Shown in pieces: positions 8,782-18,000 of a stretch of DNA of 64,000 nucleotides. The stretch is from Methanocorpusculum sp. (GTDB lineage Archaea > Halobacteriota > Methanomicrobia > Methanomicrobiales > Methanocorpusculaceae), in assembly GCA_029987235.1 (NCBI GenBank), contig DALTWF010000007.1:1-64000 (forward strand), given 5' to 3'. Under the pieces are notes generated by a model. It worked only from the letters and a program-made list of their open reading frames with translations, was not told where the DNA came from and ran no database searches. The position numbers were made by a program, and so were the translations under genes. Position 1 is the stretch's first letter. Each line of letters begins with the position of its first letter.

Positions 8782-8942
8782 TACTGCACCTCCTTCTTTG
8801 CCATACGCCGGTACCTGCCATACACATCCTGCGGCGAATACTTAGCCGGATGAACACTTACCGATGCATGACCACAGACCGGACACACATCCAAAAGAGT
8901 ATAGGTTTTATCAATCGGGCACTGTCTGATATGACCCCTCAT
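8781..8942 (-). CDS. nop10: H/ACA RNP protein Nop10
   Basis: A 53-residue protein reading MRGHIRQCPIDKTYTLLDV and then CPVCG, with the C-terminal basic helix YGRYRRMAKK. It matches archaeal Nop10, the small protein that bridges Cbf5 and guide RNA in pseudouridylation complexes. The usual first CxxC pair is reduced to CPID here, so only three of four zinc ligands remain. Zinc binding may be weakened or lost. It begins seven bases after eIF2 alpha stops and overlaps the PAC2 start. The conserved operon position makes the call firm. Confidence 0.93.
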   Translation of the reverse strand: MRGHIRQCPIDKTYTLLDVCPVCGHASVSVHPAKYSPQDVYGRYRRMAKKEVQ

Positions 8943-8949
8943 GACAACC

Positions 8950-9756
8950 TCACTTTGCTTTCTGCTTATCCTGAACTAACTTACCAAATGAATCCGGACG
9001 CGCCCCTTCGACATTCGCCCGCTCCATAACACCGATAGCCGCCTCCGCCGCCTTCTTCAGCGCCTTGTTTGCGGTCTTATAATCGAATGCGGTAACCTTA
9101 ATCCGGTAATTCGGCGCACCGAGATACAAAAGCTCAATCTCGGCACCCTCAACCTTCGGCTCAGCGCTTCTAAGCGCCCGGCGGATAATATTTACCCCGT
9201 CCGGCTTCGTGGAAGTCAGTTCCAGAATACCGCTTACCGTAACCTTCTGAATCCTGACATTCTCCGTTGCAATCTTTAACAAAGCCTCCTTAGACTTCTC
9301 GGAAAGTTTCATCCTGCCAAGCGTCTTTTCGGTGTCAATGACAACCTGCTCAAACGCATGATAAAGCGAACCCTTTCCTGCGGCATAAAGTTCAGCCTCG
9401 AACTCCGCCTCAGGCGTGCCGCAAATCTGACTTGCAAAAGAAATCCACTTGTGAGCCTTCTGCTCATTCTTCCAGTCCTGGATTTTCTCCCGGCGCTGGT
9501 GTTCGTTAACATCCTTCAAAGACAAATCGATATGACCTTTGGAAGAATCAACATCTAAAACCTTACAGACGACCTTCTGCCCCTCGCGGATATAGTCGCG
9601 GATATACTTAATCCACCCGCGCGCTACCTCTGCAATCGGGATTAATCCCGGATGGCTGTCATATTCGTCTAAAGTTACGAATGCGGCGAAATCCTTGACC
9701 TCTGTAACACTGCAGACGACAAGTTCACCCTCTTCCGGCCAGTCTCTTTCACTCAT
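8950..9756 (-). CDS. eif2a: Translation initiation factor 2 subunit alpha
   Basis: Subunit of the archaeal aIF2 heterotrimer, which brings initiator Met-tRNA to the small ribosomal subunit. An S1-type OB fold spans about residues 8-85 (ELVVCSVTEVKDFAAFV, then GHIDLSLKDV). A helical domain and a C-terminal alpha-beta domain follow (AEIELLYLGAPNYRIKV). The length of 268 is normal. It lies in the rpl44e-rps27e-eIF2a-nop10 block and begins 21 bases after rps27e. The gamma subunit is encoded separately at 38133-39359; no beta subunit is in the window. Confidence 0.97.
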   Translation of the reverse strand: MSERDWPEEGELVVCSVTEVKDFAAFVTLDEYDSHPGLIPIAEVARGWIKYIRDYIREGQKVVCKVLDVDSSKGHIDLSLKDVNEHQRREKIQDWKNEQKAHKWISFASQICGTPEAEFEAELYAAGKGSLYHAFEQVVIDTEKTLGRMKLSEKSKEALLKIATENVRIQKVTVSGILELTSTKPDGVNIIRRALRSAEPKVEGAEIELLYLGAPNYRIKVTAFDYKTANKALKKAAEAAIGVMERANVEGARPDSFGKLVQDKQKAK

Positions 9757-9776
9757 CTTTGTCTATATTCCTGAAT

Positions 9777-9965
9777 TTATTCTAAGGTTTCAATGACATC
9801 AGCTTTGAGAGCTGCCTTACCACCGGTCGGCTCTGCAAGAACACGTCCGCAGACAGCGCATTCGACAACAGAAGTTGCCTTCTCAAAGATAATCTGTTCA
9901 TTTTCACAGTCCGGGCATTTTACTTTTAAGAACTTGCTCCGGGTTTCGCGGGATGCTTTTACCAT
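9777..9965 (-). CDS. rps27e: Ribosomal protein S27e
   Basis: A 62-residue small-subunit ribosomal protein with a zinc ribbon, CPDCENEQ near residue 19 and CAVCGRVL near residue 37. Sequence and position between rpl44e and eIF2 alpha agree with archaeal S27e. The gene begins eight bases after the rpl44e stop. Confidence 0.97.
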   Translation of the reverse strand: MVKASRETRSKFLKVKCPDCENEQIIFEKATSVVECAVCGRVLAEPTGGKAALKADVIETLE

Positions 9966-9972
9966 AACTGAA

Positions 9973-10251
9973 TCACTCCGTAAGTTCGAATTTACCTGCG
10001 CGGTAGCCTGCTCTTAAGTGTGCCTTACCGCATTCCTTGCACCGGTAGCGGATGTTGAGCTTCTTGGTCGGCTTGTCTCCTCCCGGGACTTTGCCGAACT
10101 TGCCGCGGTTGCCGATGTTGCTGCGGCGTGCCTTCTGGCGGTCAATCCAGTGCATACCGGTGGTCTTTCCTTTCTTTACCTTTTCAATTTCGTGCTCGGT
10201 GTGCTTTAAGCAAAACGGGCAGTACGTGTTGAGTTTTACTGGTCTCTTCAT
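9973..10251 (-). CDS. rpl44e: Ribosomal protein L44e
   Basis: A 92-residue large-subunit protein. Zinc ligands are visible in [11 protein letters not shown] near residue 11 and [10 protein letters not shown] near residue 75, separated by a basic region typical of L44e. The family contacts the 3' end of the tRNA in the E site. It is followed closely by rps27e and preceded, after 43 bases, by the GINS gene, as in other Euryarchaeota. Confidence 0.97.
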   Translation of the reverse strand: MKRPVKLNTYCPFCLKHTEHEIEKVKKGKTTGMHWIDRQKARRSNIGNRGKFGKVPGGDKPTKKLNIRYRCKECGKAHLRAGYRAGKFELTE

Positions 10252-10294
10252 TATATGTTCCCCTTCTAGGAATGAGCGTATTAAATACCCATAT

Positions 10295-10993
10295 TTATTT
10301 GCGAATACTGATACTTAATGCTTTGTTGTCTTTGCACAGTATCGATGCCATCTGTGCCGGCATAGACACTATATCTCCTGGCGAAAGAGAATATAATCGT
10401 CCGCTGAAATCCTGGAACTCAAGGATTGGTTCATGTACTGCTACCACGCAGTACTCATCGGGAGCTTGTTCTGCACCGGACTCGGGGGTTCCGTCCCCGC
10501 CCATATCCTCCGCACAGCGCGCGAGGTCTTCGTCCTCAGGCTCAGTCAGTGGTGAAGCAGTTTCCGACCTGACCTGCGGTACGAAATCATATGCAGTGGT
10601 CTCTAATGTTGGTTTCCCATCTAAAAGAGTTTTTCGGCACGCACCTGCAGATTCCACAATAACATCGTAAAGCCTGCGCTCGCCGGGCACCATTTTTCTG
10701 ACCTCTTCGCGGTTGATTTCTTCGCCGTTTGAACTCGCAAGAGCCAGAAACATGATTTTTTTCGTCCGCTCGGCATAAATATCTCTGATATACTCGCGCA
10801 GACTTTCGCGCTCCTTCATAAGCGACTGCGCGCCCTCGGAAAAAGGGTCCTCGAGTTTGCGCACCGCCTCTGCAATAGCAGACACGCGCGCATAAACCTC
10901 TTCATACAGAGTTGCAGGAATATCGCCAAGCTGCCCGCTGTTTTTCTCATCAATAAGCCAGCCGTGTAGATTTGATGCGGTGATTTCAGCCAT
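10295..10993 (-). CDS. GINS complex subunit (Gins51-type)
   Basis: Predicted subunit of archaeal GINS, which joins MCM and RecJ/GAN in the replicative CMG-like helicase. The N-terminal 120 residues are helical, like the GINS A domain, with [11 protein letters not shown] in the middle. A flexible acidic linker of about 40 residues follows, rich in Glu, Asp and Pro. A small C-terminal beta domain ([22 protein letters not shown]) resembles the GINS B domain. The A-then-B order is that of the Gins15/51 type. The ATG directly follows the priS stop, the standard archaeal pairing of primase and GINS. Confidence 0.85.
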   Translation of the reverse strand: MAEITASNLHGWLIDEKNSGQLGDIPATLYEEVYARVSAIAEAVRKLEDPFSEGAQSLMKERESLREYIRDIYAERTKKIMFLALASSNGEEINREEVRKMVPGERRLYDVIVESAGACRKTLLDGKPTLETTAYDFVPQVRSETASPLTEPEDEDLARCAEDMGGDGTPESGAEQAPDEYCVVAVHEPILEFQDFSGRLYSLSPGDIVSMPAQMASILCKDNKALSISIRK

Positions 10994-12136
10994 TTATGTC
11001 CCTCCTGCAAGTTCTGCGATGCCGCGCGCGCATAAAAATACCGCAAGCGCTTCAGGTACAGTATTCTTTCCCGCGCATAACTCATAGGTATTTTCAAACA
11101 TAGTCATCGAAAGCGGGAAACTGCAGTCAACCGATACAAGCCGCCCTTCACTGAAAACCACCGCATCCACAAGCGGATCGAAATCAGCAAGTTCCCGAAC
11201 CGAAAGAGGCGTAACGCGCATGCCCGACCCCCCGTGAAGCGAACCCGGATGGCGGATTAAACGCTTGATATCGGTAGTAACCGGCTCATCAGCCTGAGCC
11301 GCGCGCGCAAGAACATGGTCCTGAAACGCTTTGTTTTCCGCATTGCAGATTTTTTTTAGCACAATGTTTCCGGCAACAAGCGACGGATTTTCGACAAAAA
11401 CACCCCGCGTATCGTCAATATGCTTGTAAAACTCGCCCGCGCTTCGCTCGGAAACCCCGATACCGCACAGATATGCCTTTGCATCATCGACCGAAAGCCC
11501 CTTAATCCGGGTTAATTCATCCAGAACCGCTTCCCGGTAGCGCTTCGGCCAGCCGGACTTTGCCTTTGACTGCATCATCGCATCATAGGAAAGCCCCGTT
11601 CCCGAAACATAATTGACCAGTTCGCGCCGCTCGTTTGAACTCCAGCCGCGCACCGTTATGCCCGGAATATGAATATGGTATCCGCGCCCGCCGGAAAAAT
11701 TGATTTTCAGGTCCCGTTCCTGAAATCCGAGCTCCCCTGTAAGCATGTCGATGAGCTTGAACATCTCCTCCTTCACCCGCGCAAGCATAACATCATAGGA
11801 CGCACGGACAATATGGTCCGCATCCAGGTCAAAAATCAAATCCGCACCCCGCCATTCCTTTTCCTGCATCGTTGCAGCGCCCGGATTTGCATAATATGCC
11901 GTAGAATAATAGACATGCGCAGGCGCCATTGACCTCAGATAAGCATCAACCTCCTCGCGGCTCGTAAAGGAGACATGACGCCGCATACCGGATTTTTTGT
12001 CTGCGGAAAAATAAAGAAAACCCCACTCGCGCTCAGCTAATGAATCCGGTATGTAAACCGCCCCTGCAGTGCGTATTTCACCGTTATAGTAGGAATAGAA
12101 GCGCTTTTTCAGATATTCAAGAGTGGCGGGTTTCAT
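10994..12136 (-). CDS. priS: DNA primase small (catalytic) subunit
   Basis: Archaeo-eukaryotic primase catalytic subunit of 380 residues. The metal-binding aspartates are in LIFDLDADHIV near residue 100. The SGGRGYHIHIPG motif follows near 150, and the nucleotide-binding HPGSLHGGSGMRVTPL near 300. It makes RNA/DNA primers with PriL, which is not in this window. It is the first gene of the operon leading into GINS and the L44e block, separated from elp3 by about 50 bases. Confidence 0.95.
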   Translation of the reverse strand: MKPATLEYLKKRFYSYYNGEIRTAGAVYIPDSLAEREWGFLYFSADKKSGMRRHVSFTSREEVDAYLRSMAPAHVYYSTAYYANPGAATMQEKEWRGADLIFDLDADHIVRASYDVMLARVKEEMFKLIDMLTGELGFQERDLKINFSGGRGYHIHIPGITVRGWSSNERRELVNYVSGTGLSYDAMMQSKAKSGWPKRYREAVLDELTRIKGLSVDDAKAYLCGIGVSERSAGEFYKHIDDTRGVFVENPSLVAGNIVLKKICNAENKAFQDHVLARAAQADEPVTTDIKRLIRHPGSLHGGSGMRVTPLSVRELADFDPLVDAVVFSEGRLVSVDCSFPLSMTMFENTYELCAGKNTVPEALAVFLCARGIAELAGGT

Positions 12137-12184
12137 CAGTTTATGTGTAAATATTTGGTGCTATAGGGGTTTCTTTCTTTCCCC

Positions 12185-13765
12185 TCACAGTTCCTTAATC
12201 ACATACGGTCCCGTACGCACATAACCGAGTTTCTGATAATACGGCCGAACCCCGACACCGGCCATAATTGCCACTTTGTCATAGCCCGCGTCACGCGCAG
12301 TCTCCTCCGCACGCGCAAGAAGATGCTTTCCGTACGAACGGTGCTGGCGTGCGGCTCCTGCGCCTGCTTCACCCAGAGGAACAATACTTCCGTACACATG
12401 CAGTTCGCGCACCAGTGCCGCACCCTCAAGTTCTGAGCGGAACACCTGTCCGGGGAACCGCAGACGCACAAAACCGATGAGCGCAGGACCTGCTGTAACA
12501 GAGAGGAAATGCTCTTTTCCCCCGCAGCAGTCGTAGATGAGCGACTCGTCTTTTTCCACCGCATTGGAAGGCCGGCGCCCGATTTCGCGGCACCGGATGC
12601 AGTGGCATTCCCCGCCTGATGCACGCAGGCGCTCCTGCGCCATCTGGCGGATATGCCCGTGTTTTGAACCGGAGACAATCAGCTTTGCCGGAATATCGCG
12701 CTGAATACGCTGCAGCCGCACATATTCGGGCAGTCGCGACTTGGCATACGCAAGCAGACTGACCAGGTCATCCTCCGGATAAGTCGCGTATTTTCCCGCA
12801 CGCCACAGTTCTTCAAGCTCCGCGCCCGGTGTTACAAGTGTCGGATAGATTTTCAGAAAGTCCGGACAGAAACGCGGGTCTGTAAACAAGGTGTCAAACA
12901 TCTTTTTATCGCGCTCTATGGTGCTTCCGTACAGATTCGGCATTACATGAAAGCCGACTTTGATGCCTGCATCATGCAGAAGGGTGTTTGCCAAAACACT
13001 GTCTGAAACGGTGTGCCCCCGTTTGTTTAACAAAAGCAGCTCATCATCGGTGTGCTGAAACCCGAGTTCCACCTTGGTGACACCAAGGTCAAGCATCTTG
13101 TTGATATGCTCTGTTTTGCACCAGTCAGGTCGGGTCTCAAAGGTCGTTGCAATGCAGCGCACATCAGCCGACTCGTTTTCGAGCATCAGTTTATTGATGT
13201 CGCCGCCCGCCTGCGAGGGTTTTCCGCAAAACTCGTTCATGCCGCGCAGGCATTCCGAGACAAACCAGTCCTGATACACCTCATCGCGTGCGGTCATAGT
13301 TCCCCCCATGACAATTAACTCCGCTTTGTCCACATGATGCCCGAGCAGTTTGAACTGCGCAAGCCGCGCCTGCACCATTTTGTAGGGGTCATAGTCGTTC
13401 TGCCGGGCGCGCAGGGCAGCAGGCTCTTCACCTGTGTAACTCTGCGGCGAGTGAAACACATGTTCCGGCCCCCCGGGGCAGGGCAGACATTTTCCGTGCG
13501 GACACTTGCAGGGAGAAGTCATTACCGCAACCGGCGCAACCCCGGAAAGCGTACGCGTGGGTTTTACCATAAGACGCTCGCGCAGTATTTCATATTCATC
13601 ATCATGCGCAGCGGCTAATATTGCAGAGTTTTTCGGCATGGCATCAAGCGCATAGCGTCTGCACACAGACAGTTTGATGCTCTGCAGTTCCGATGCCGGA
13701 GCAGCCAAAATCCGGCCGATGATTTCGCGGTATATTTCTTCTTCAGAGGGGCGGAAAGTTGTCAC
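12185..13765 (-). CDS. elp3: Archaeal Elp3 (tRNA U34 carboxymethyl synthase, radical SAM/GNAT)
   Basis: A 526-residue protein with the Elp3 layout. The radical-SAM half has the cysteine cluster CKCPHGKCLPCPGGPEH near residue 87, where cysteines bind the 4Fe-4S cluster. The C-terminal GNAT domain spans about residues 400-526 (SYGKHLLARAEETARDAGYD). Archaeal Elp3 acts alone, using acetyl-CoA and SAM to modify wobble uridine 34 of tRNA. The GNAT half keeps the acetyl-CoA loop. It is on the same strand as priS but separated by a gap of about 50 bases. Confidence 0.94.
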   Translation of the reverse strand: MTTFRPSEEEIYREIIGRILAAPASELQSIKLSVCRRYALDAMPKNSAILAAAHDDEYEILRERLMVKPTRTLSGVAPVAVMTSPCKCPHGKCLPCPGGPEHVFHSPQSYTGEEPAALRARQNDYDPYKMVQARLAQFKLLGHHVDKAELIVMGGTMTARDEVYQDWFVSECLRGMNEFCGKPSQAGGDINKLMLENESADVRCIATTFETRPDWCKTEHINKMLDLGVTKVELGFQHTDDELLLLNKRGHTVSDSVLANTLLHDAGIKVGFHVMPNLYGSTIERDKKMFDTLFTDPRFCPDFLKIYPTLVTPGAELEELWRAGKYATYPEDDLVSLLAYAKSRLPEYVRLQRIQRDIPAKLIVSGSKHGHIRQMAQERLRASGGECHCIRCREIGRRPSNAVEKDESLIYDCCGGKEHFLSVTAGPALIGFVRLRFPGQVFRSELEGAALVRELHVYGSIVPLGEAGAGAARQHRSYGKHLLARAEETARDAGYDKVAIMAGVGVRPYYQKLGYVRTGPYVIKEL

Positions 13766-13825
13766 TCATTAGTATTTGGTTTGCAGGGGTATAAGAGTTT
13801 CAGAAAAAAAAGGATATGAAAAAAT

Positions 13826-14083
13826 TCAGTGTTCGGCAGCAACCGCTTTTTTCTCGGTAGAAAAAGTCTGCGGACCTTCTGCTGCGCGCATATCTGCAAC
13901 GATTTCATTACCGAGGGTTAAAAGTGCCACACGGTGCAGGTTCTTATTTTTGTGAATGTGAATCGGAGAAATCGACATAGCGTCATATTCTTCGGTGTTT
14001 ACCTTGCTGCCGGAAACGGATTCATAATATTTCTTGACCTGTACCATAAGCATATGTAGGTGGATTAGTTCTTCTTTCTGCAT
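13826..14083 (-). CDS. UPF0058 family protein
   Basis: An 85-residue archaeal protein opening MQKEELIHLHMLMVQVKKYYE, matching UPF0058, a conserved family without assigned function found widely in Euryarchaeota. A strong ribosome-binding site (GGGGGAGG) lies about ten bases before the ATG. A TATA-like CTATAAT is found near 14140. It is monocistronic as far as can be seen. Confidence 0.85.
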   Translation of the reverse strand: MQKEELIHLHMLMVQVKKYYESVSGSKVNTEEYDAMSISPIHIHKNKNLHRVALLTLGNEIVADMRAAEGPQTFSTEKKAVAAEH

Positions 14084-14362
14084 GATTTTGCCTCCCCCAA
14101 ATCTTGAGGAAAAATGTATTACTTACATGGGTCAGACCCGCTATTATAGGTTATTCGTCATGTTTATATCAGAGAACTTTTCCGGGGTAACAGGCGGGAT
14201 GAGTGAAAATACAATACCACAAAACAGGCGGTATTTTTCAAAATAAATCAGAATTAATAGATATTTTTCCGTTGCGCGATTACAGGGTTTAAAGGGATTT
14301 CGGGTGAGATTTATATGCGTGAATGGAAAAATCCAAAAAAAAGCAGGATGAAAAAAAGATGA

Positions 14363-14824
14363 TTATGTCGGCACGTTGCGCAGTTCAACAAGCTTGAGAT
14401 TTTTCTTTGCCTTCGGACACATTTCAGAGTAGGAACCAAGCACCTCAAGCACCACATAGCGCCCCTGGTCAGTCATCCCGTCCGGGTGACAGAAGGCATA
14501 GCCCTTGCAGAATTTGTCATCGCAGACCGGCGTATAAGTAATTCTTGTCCGGCGGGTTGCCTGCGAGGTGGGAATTACCGCGGTGATTTTTGTTTCTTCA
14601 ACCTCAACAGCCTGCGCACCTTCCGCATGCACTGCGCACAGATGTTTGGTCTTGCGCACAGATACAACCTTATAGCGTCTGCCTTCCTTCAGTTTTTCCG
14701 AATGGCAGACCTTTGCCACCTTGCATCCTTCGCATGCGCCGGCTTTTCCGGCATAGACAAACTCGGCACCTTCATGCGCAAGTACGTTTCCGACTATGGT
14801 TACAATTTTTTCTTCCGGGTCCAT
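14363..14824 (-). CDS. UPF0179 family protein
   Basis: A 153-residue protein rich in paired cysteines (GACEGCKVAKVCH near residue 30, then CDDKFCKGYAFCH near residue 103, then CPKAKKN). It matches the archaeal UPF0179 family, whose function is unknown. The cysteine pattern suggests a metal or Fe-S site. It begins three bases after the egsA stop, so it is probably co-transcribed with the lipid-backbone enzyme. Confidence 0.87.
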   Translation of the reverse strand: MDPEEKIVTIVGNVLAHEGAEFVYAGKAGACEGCKVAKVCHSEKLKEGRRYKVVSVRKTKHLCAVHAEGAQAVEVEETKITAVIPTSQATRRTRITYTPVCDDKFCKGYAFCHPDGMTDQGRYVVLEVLGSYSEMCPKAKKNLKLVELRNVPT

Positions 14825-14827
14825 GGT

Positions 14828-15907
14828 TTATTCCTCGTATAATGCAGCAACTGCAGCAGCTGCTTTTTCAATAGTCATATGGTCGTCAAAGATGGTATAT
14901 CTTTCCGGACGGATTTCATGCGCCCGCATTACAGCATCAATGACAATTTCGCGCGAAAGTCCGATATCCTCGGGCTTTGTCGGCGCCCCCACATCGCGCA
15001 GCGCTGTCCGGACCTTGCGCCAGTCGGCACCATGCAGATACATGCTGATAATCGTGCCAATCCCGCAGGCTTCTCCGTGCAGAGCAGCATCAGGCGCAAG
15101 AATTTCAAGCATGTGCGCAAATTTGTGCTCACCGCCGGACGCAGGACGCGAGGAGCCGGCAATGCTCATTGCAACACCGGATGAGAACAAAGCTTTCATC
15201 ACAATCCATGCGGCATTTTCATCGCACAGGCGGATTTTATTTGCGTTTTCGACCATCAGCTCTGCAGTAATCATAGAAAGCGTCAGAGCATACTCACTGA
15301 CTTTTTCACCTGTCCTGTTGCGCGAAAGCTCCCAGTCAAGAGCTGCGGTGTAGTTTGCAACCACATCGGCAAATCCCGATGCCATCATCCGGCGCGGGGC
15401 CTGCGCTAAAATACCGGTATCGGCAATGATTGCAATCGGCGGATGCGCGGCAAGACTGACATTTCCCTCCTCGGTTTTCACCGAGGCGCGTGATGATGCA
15501 ATACCATCGTGCGAGGCTGCTGTCGGTATGCTGATAAACGGAATATCAAGATTGTAGGAGGTGATTTTTGCCGTATCAATCACGCGCCCTCCCCCGACAC
15601 CAATCATTAAGGAAATGCCGCGCTCTTTTGCAAATTCTTCCACACGCTCGATTTCCTCATAGGTGATTTTTCCGACAAGAACGGTATGCACCTCAAAATC
15701 AGCAAGCAGTTCTTTAACCGTATTACCAACGGTTTCCATGGTATGTGCACCGGAGATTATAAGAATCGGTCCGGTAATGTGCAGGTCAACTATCACCTCG
15801 GGCAGCTGCTTTAACACATCATGCCCCGCAATGACATCACGCGGCATCTGTATCCAGCGCGATTTGTCAAATTTTTTATTCTTTAATATCCTATTATTTT
15901 TACTCAT
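14828..15907 (-). CDS. egsA: sn-Glycerol-1-phosphate dehydrogenase
   Basis: Reduces dihydroxyacetone phosphate to sn-glycerol 1-phosphate, the backbone of archaeal membrane lipids. The NAD(P)-binding GVGGGRVIDTAKITSY lies near residue 103. The substrate segment IPTAASHDGIASS follows, and the zinc histidines appear at SGGEHKFAHMLE and LHGEACGIGT in the C-terminal half. The length of 359 is normal. The start lies only 11 bases from the divergent DUF63 gene, so each promoter must sit inside the other's 5' region. Confidence 0.96.
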   Translation of the reverse strand: MSKNNRILKNKKFDKSRWIQMPRDVIAGHDVLKQLPEVIVDLHITGPILIISGAHTMETVGNTVKELLADFEVHTVLVGKITYEEIERVEEFAKERGISLMIGVGGGRVIDTAKITSYNLDIPFISIPTAASHDGIASSRASVKTEEGNVSLAAHPPIAIIADTGILAQAPRRMMASGFADVVANYTAALDWELSRNRTGEKVSEYALTLSMITAELMVENANKIRLCDENAAWIVMKALFSSGVAMSIAGSSRPASGGEHKFAHMLEILAPDAALHGEACGIGTIISMYLHGADWRKVRTALRDVGAPTKPEDIGLSREIVIDAVMRAHEIRPERYTIFDDHMTIEKAAAAVAALYEE

Positions 15908-15918
15908 GGTGAACCGTT

Positions 15919-16764
15919 ATGTTTGAAGATATATATGCGTGGATGTGTGATATCAGGGCATCGAATTACTCTGTCGCACTTACCATTGTCTATGCTATAT
16001 TAGTAATCCTCGGACTGTATATACTTTACCGATGGCTCAAACACATGAAAATCCCCATCGATGCCGCGTTTGTTCTTACAGGAATTACCTATGTGGTGCT
16101 CGGCGGAATTCTGCATGTGATAGGCGATACCAGACTTATTCCCGACCCGTGGGAATTTCTGATGGAAACACCGCAGGTCTATATTCTTGTGATGATTTTT
16201 GCAATACTGGTGCTCTGGGGCTCTATTGTCCTTGAACGAAGGCATCTGGTGGTAAAATATACCACACCGTTTATGCTTGGTGGAATTATTCCATCGGTTA
16301 TCGCATTCGGGGTGCTGGTCTGGTTCGGCATCGCAGGTCCGGTAGGCAAATTCGATGTGCCGGTTCTTTTGACTGTACTTCTGATTGCAGCAGCGGCAAC
16401 TGCTGCCGTATGGGCTCTCCTGCGCTATGTTTTCAGATGGAAATACGTCACCGACCCTGTATACATCGCCCTTCTTGCAAGCCATTTCCTGGATGCATCG
16501 GCAACAGGATATGCAATATCGGTTCACCCGAAAGGATACATTGAGCAGCATGTCTTAGGCGGGGGATTAATTGAACTGACCGGTACCGGCTATATCATGT
16601 TCGCACTCAAGTTCGTGGTGCTGGTGCTCGCAATATGGATTCTGGAAAAGTTCCGGCATGAGGAAAATATGAGTGCTGTCTGGCATCTGGTAATTCTTGC
16701 AATGATTGTAGTAGGTCTCGGCCCGGGTATCAGGGATTTGCTGCGCATGGTGCTCTGGATTTAA
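15919..16764 (+). CDS. DUF63 family integral membrane protein
   Basis: A 281-residue protein with about seven or eight membrane helices. It matches DUF63, an archaeal membrane family of unknown function, with the recognisable segment LLASHFLDASATGYAI near residue 190. It is divergent from egsA. A TATA-like TTTAATATCC near 15880-15890 lies inside the egsA coding region and would serve this gene. A T-rich tract at 16770-16779 follows the stop and may terminate transcription. Confidence 0.88.
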   Translation: MFEDIYAWMCDIRASNYSVALTIVYAILVILGLYILYRWLKHMKIPIDAAFVLTGITYVVLGGILHVIGDTRLIPDPWEFLMETPQVYILVMIFAILVLWGSIVLERRHLVVKYTTPFMLGGIIPSVIAFGVLVWFGIAGPVGKFDVPVLLTVLLIAAAATAAVWALLRYVFRWKYVTDPVYIALLASHFLDASATGYAISVHPKGYIEQHVLGGGLIELTGTGYIMFALKFVVLVLAIWILEKFRHEENMSAVWHLVILAMIVVGLGPGIRDLLRMVLWI

Positions 16765-16839
16765 TATTCTCTTTTTTTATAACCAGCAATTTCAGCAAAA
16801 CTCTATGTTTATCACCCATCGCAACCAATACATAACCAC

Positions 16840-18000
16840 ATGTACGCAAAACGGCTCGATAACCTACCCCCGTATTTATTTGCAAGAATCGATGCACTCA
16901 AAGCTGAAAAACGCGCCCAGGGTGTTGACTTAATCGACCTCGGAGTCGGAGACCCTGACCTCGCAACCCCGGACCATATCGTAGATGCTCTCTGTGAAGC
17001 GGTGCGCGACCCGGCAAACCATCACTATCCTGACTACCTCGGCATGCTTGAATATCGTCAGGCTGTAGCAAACTGGTATGACAGAAGATTCGGGGTAAAA
17101 CTTGACCCGAAATCAGAGATAGTTGCCTTAATCGGATCAAAAGAAGGTATCGCCCACATGCCCGAGGCATTTGTAAACCCGGGCGACTATGTCCTTGCAG
17201 CAGACCCCGGATATCCGGTCTACAAAACCTCAACCCTTTTTGCAGAGGGAAAACTATACTCAATGCCCCTGCTTGAGAAAAATAACTTCCTCCCCGACTA
17301 TGACGCAATTCCAAAAGACGTTGTCAAATCCGCAAAACTCATGTTCATCGGATACCCGAACAACCCGACAGGTGCGGTTGCCCCGATTGAATTCTTCGAA
17401 AAGACCGTTGACTTTGCAAAAGACCATGATATTGTAGTCGTTCACGACAATGCATACTCCGAAATATCCTATGATGGCTATGTTGCGCCCTCGTTTTTGC
17501 AGGCACGCGGGGCAATGGACATCGGTATTGAAACCCATTCCCTATCCAAGACCTTCAACATGACCGGCTGGAGAATCGGCATGGCATGCGGCAACAAAGA
17601 CTTAATCGGCGCATTCGGCCGCGTAAAGACCAACATCGACTCAGGTGTCTTTGACGCGGTCCAGCGCGCAGGAATCGCCGCATTAAACGGCTCGGACGAA
17701 TGCGTGAAAAAGGCATGCAGAATCTATCAGGAACGCCGCGATGCGCTTGTTGCAGGTCTGCGCAGTCTTGGATTTGATGTCTTTGTACCCAAAGCGACCT
17801 TCTATGTCTGGATGAAAGTGCCAAACTCCGCAGAGTTTGCCATGAAAATGATTGATGAGGCAGGAATTGTCGTCACACCGGGCAACGGATTCGGCGCATC
17901 AGGCGAAGGATATGTCCGGTTTGCAATCACCCGCACAGTTGAGAGAATCAATGAGGCAATCGAGCGCATGAAAGCCTGCGGCATCAGAGGAAACGCATGA
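16840..18000 (+). CDS. dapL: LL-diaminopimelate aminotransferase
   Basis: A class I/II PLP aminotransferase of 386 residues. It converts tetrahydrodipicolinate directly to LL-diaminopimelate with glutamate, bypassing the succinyl or acetyl routes of lysine synthesis. The N-terminal signature LIDLGVGDPDLATPDHI, the SKEGIAHMPEAF loop and the PLP lysine in SLSKTFNMTGWRIGMACG (near residue 233) are seen. Co-location with lysA supports this specificity over a general aspartate aminotransferase. Its stop overlaps the lysA start as ATGA. A DapF epimerase is needed between the two steps and is not in the window. Confidence 0.9.
   Translation: MYAKRLDNLPPYLFARIDALKAEKRAQGVDLIDLGVGDPDLATPDHIVDALCEAVRDPANHHYPDYLGMLEYRQAVANWYDRRFGVKLDPKSEIVALIGSKEGIAHMPEAFVNPGDYVLAADPGYPVYKTSTLFAEGKLYSMPLLEKNNFLPDYDAIPKDVVKSAKLMFIGYPNNPTGAVAPIEFFEKTVDFAKDHDIVVVHDNAYSEISYDGYVAPSFLQARGAMDIGIETHSLSKTFNMTGWRIGMACGNKDLIGAFGRVKTNIDSGVFDAVQRAGIAALNGSDECVKKACRIYQERRDALVAGLRSLGFDVFVPKATFYVWMKVPNSAEFAMKMIDEAGIVVTPGNGFGASGEGYVRFAITRTVERINEAIERMKACGIRGNA

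Noticed and set aside
15280..15315. Further copy of the CACTGAC repeat motif (ACTCACTGACTTTTTCA)
   Set aside because: It lies inside egsA coding sequence as a single match without 30-base partners, so it is a chance or coding-driven likeness.
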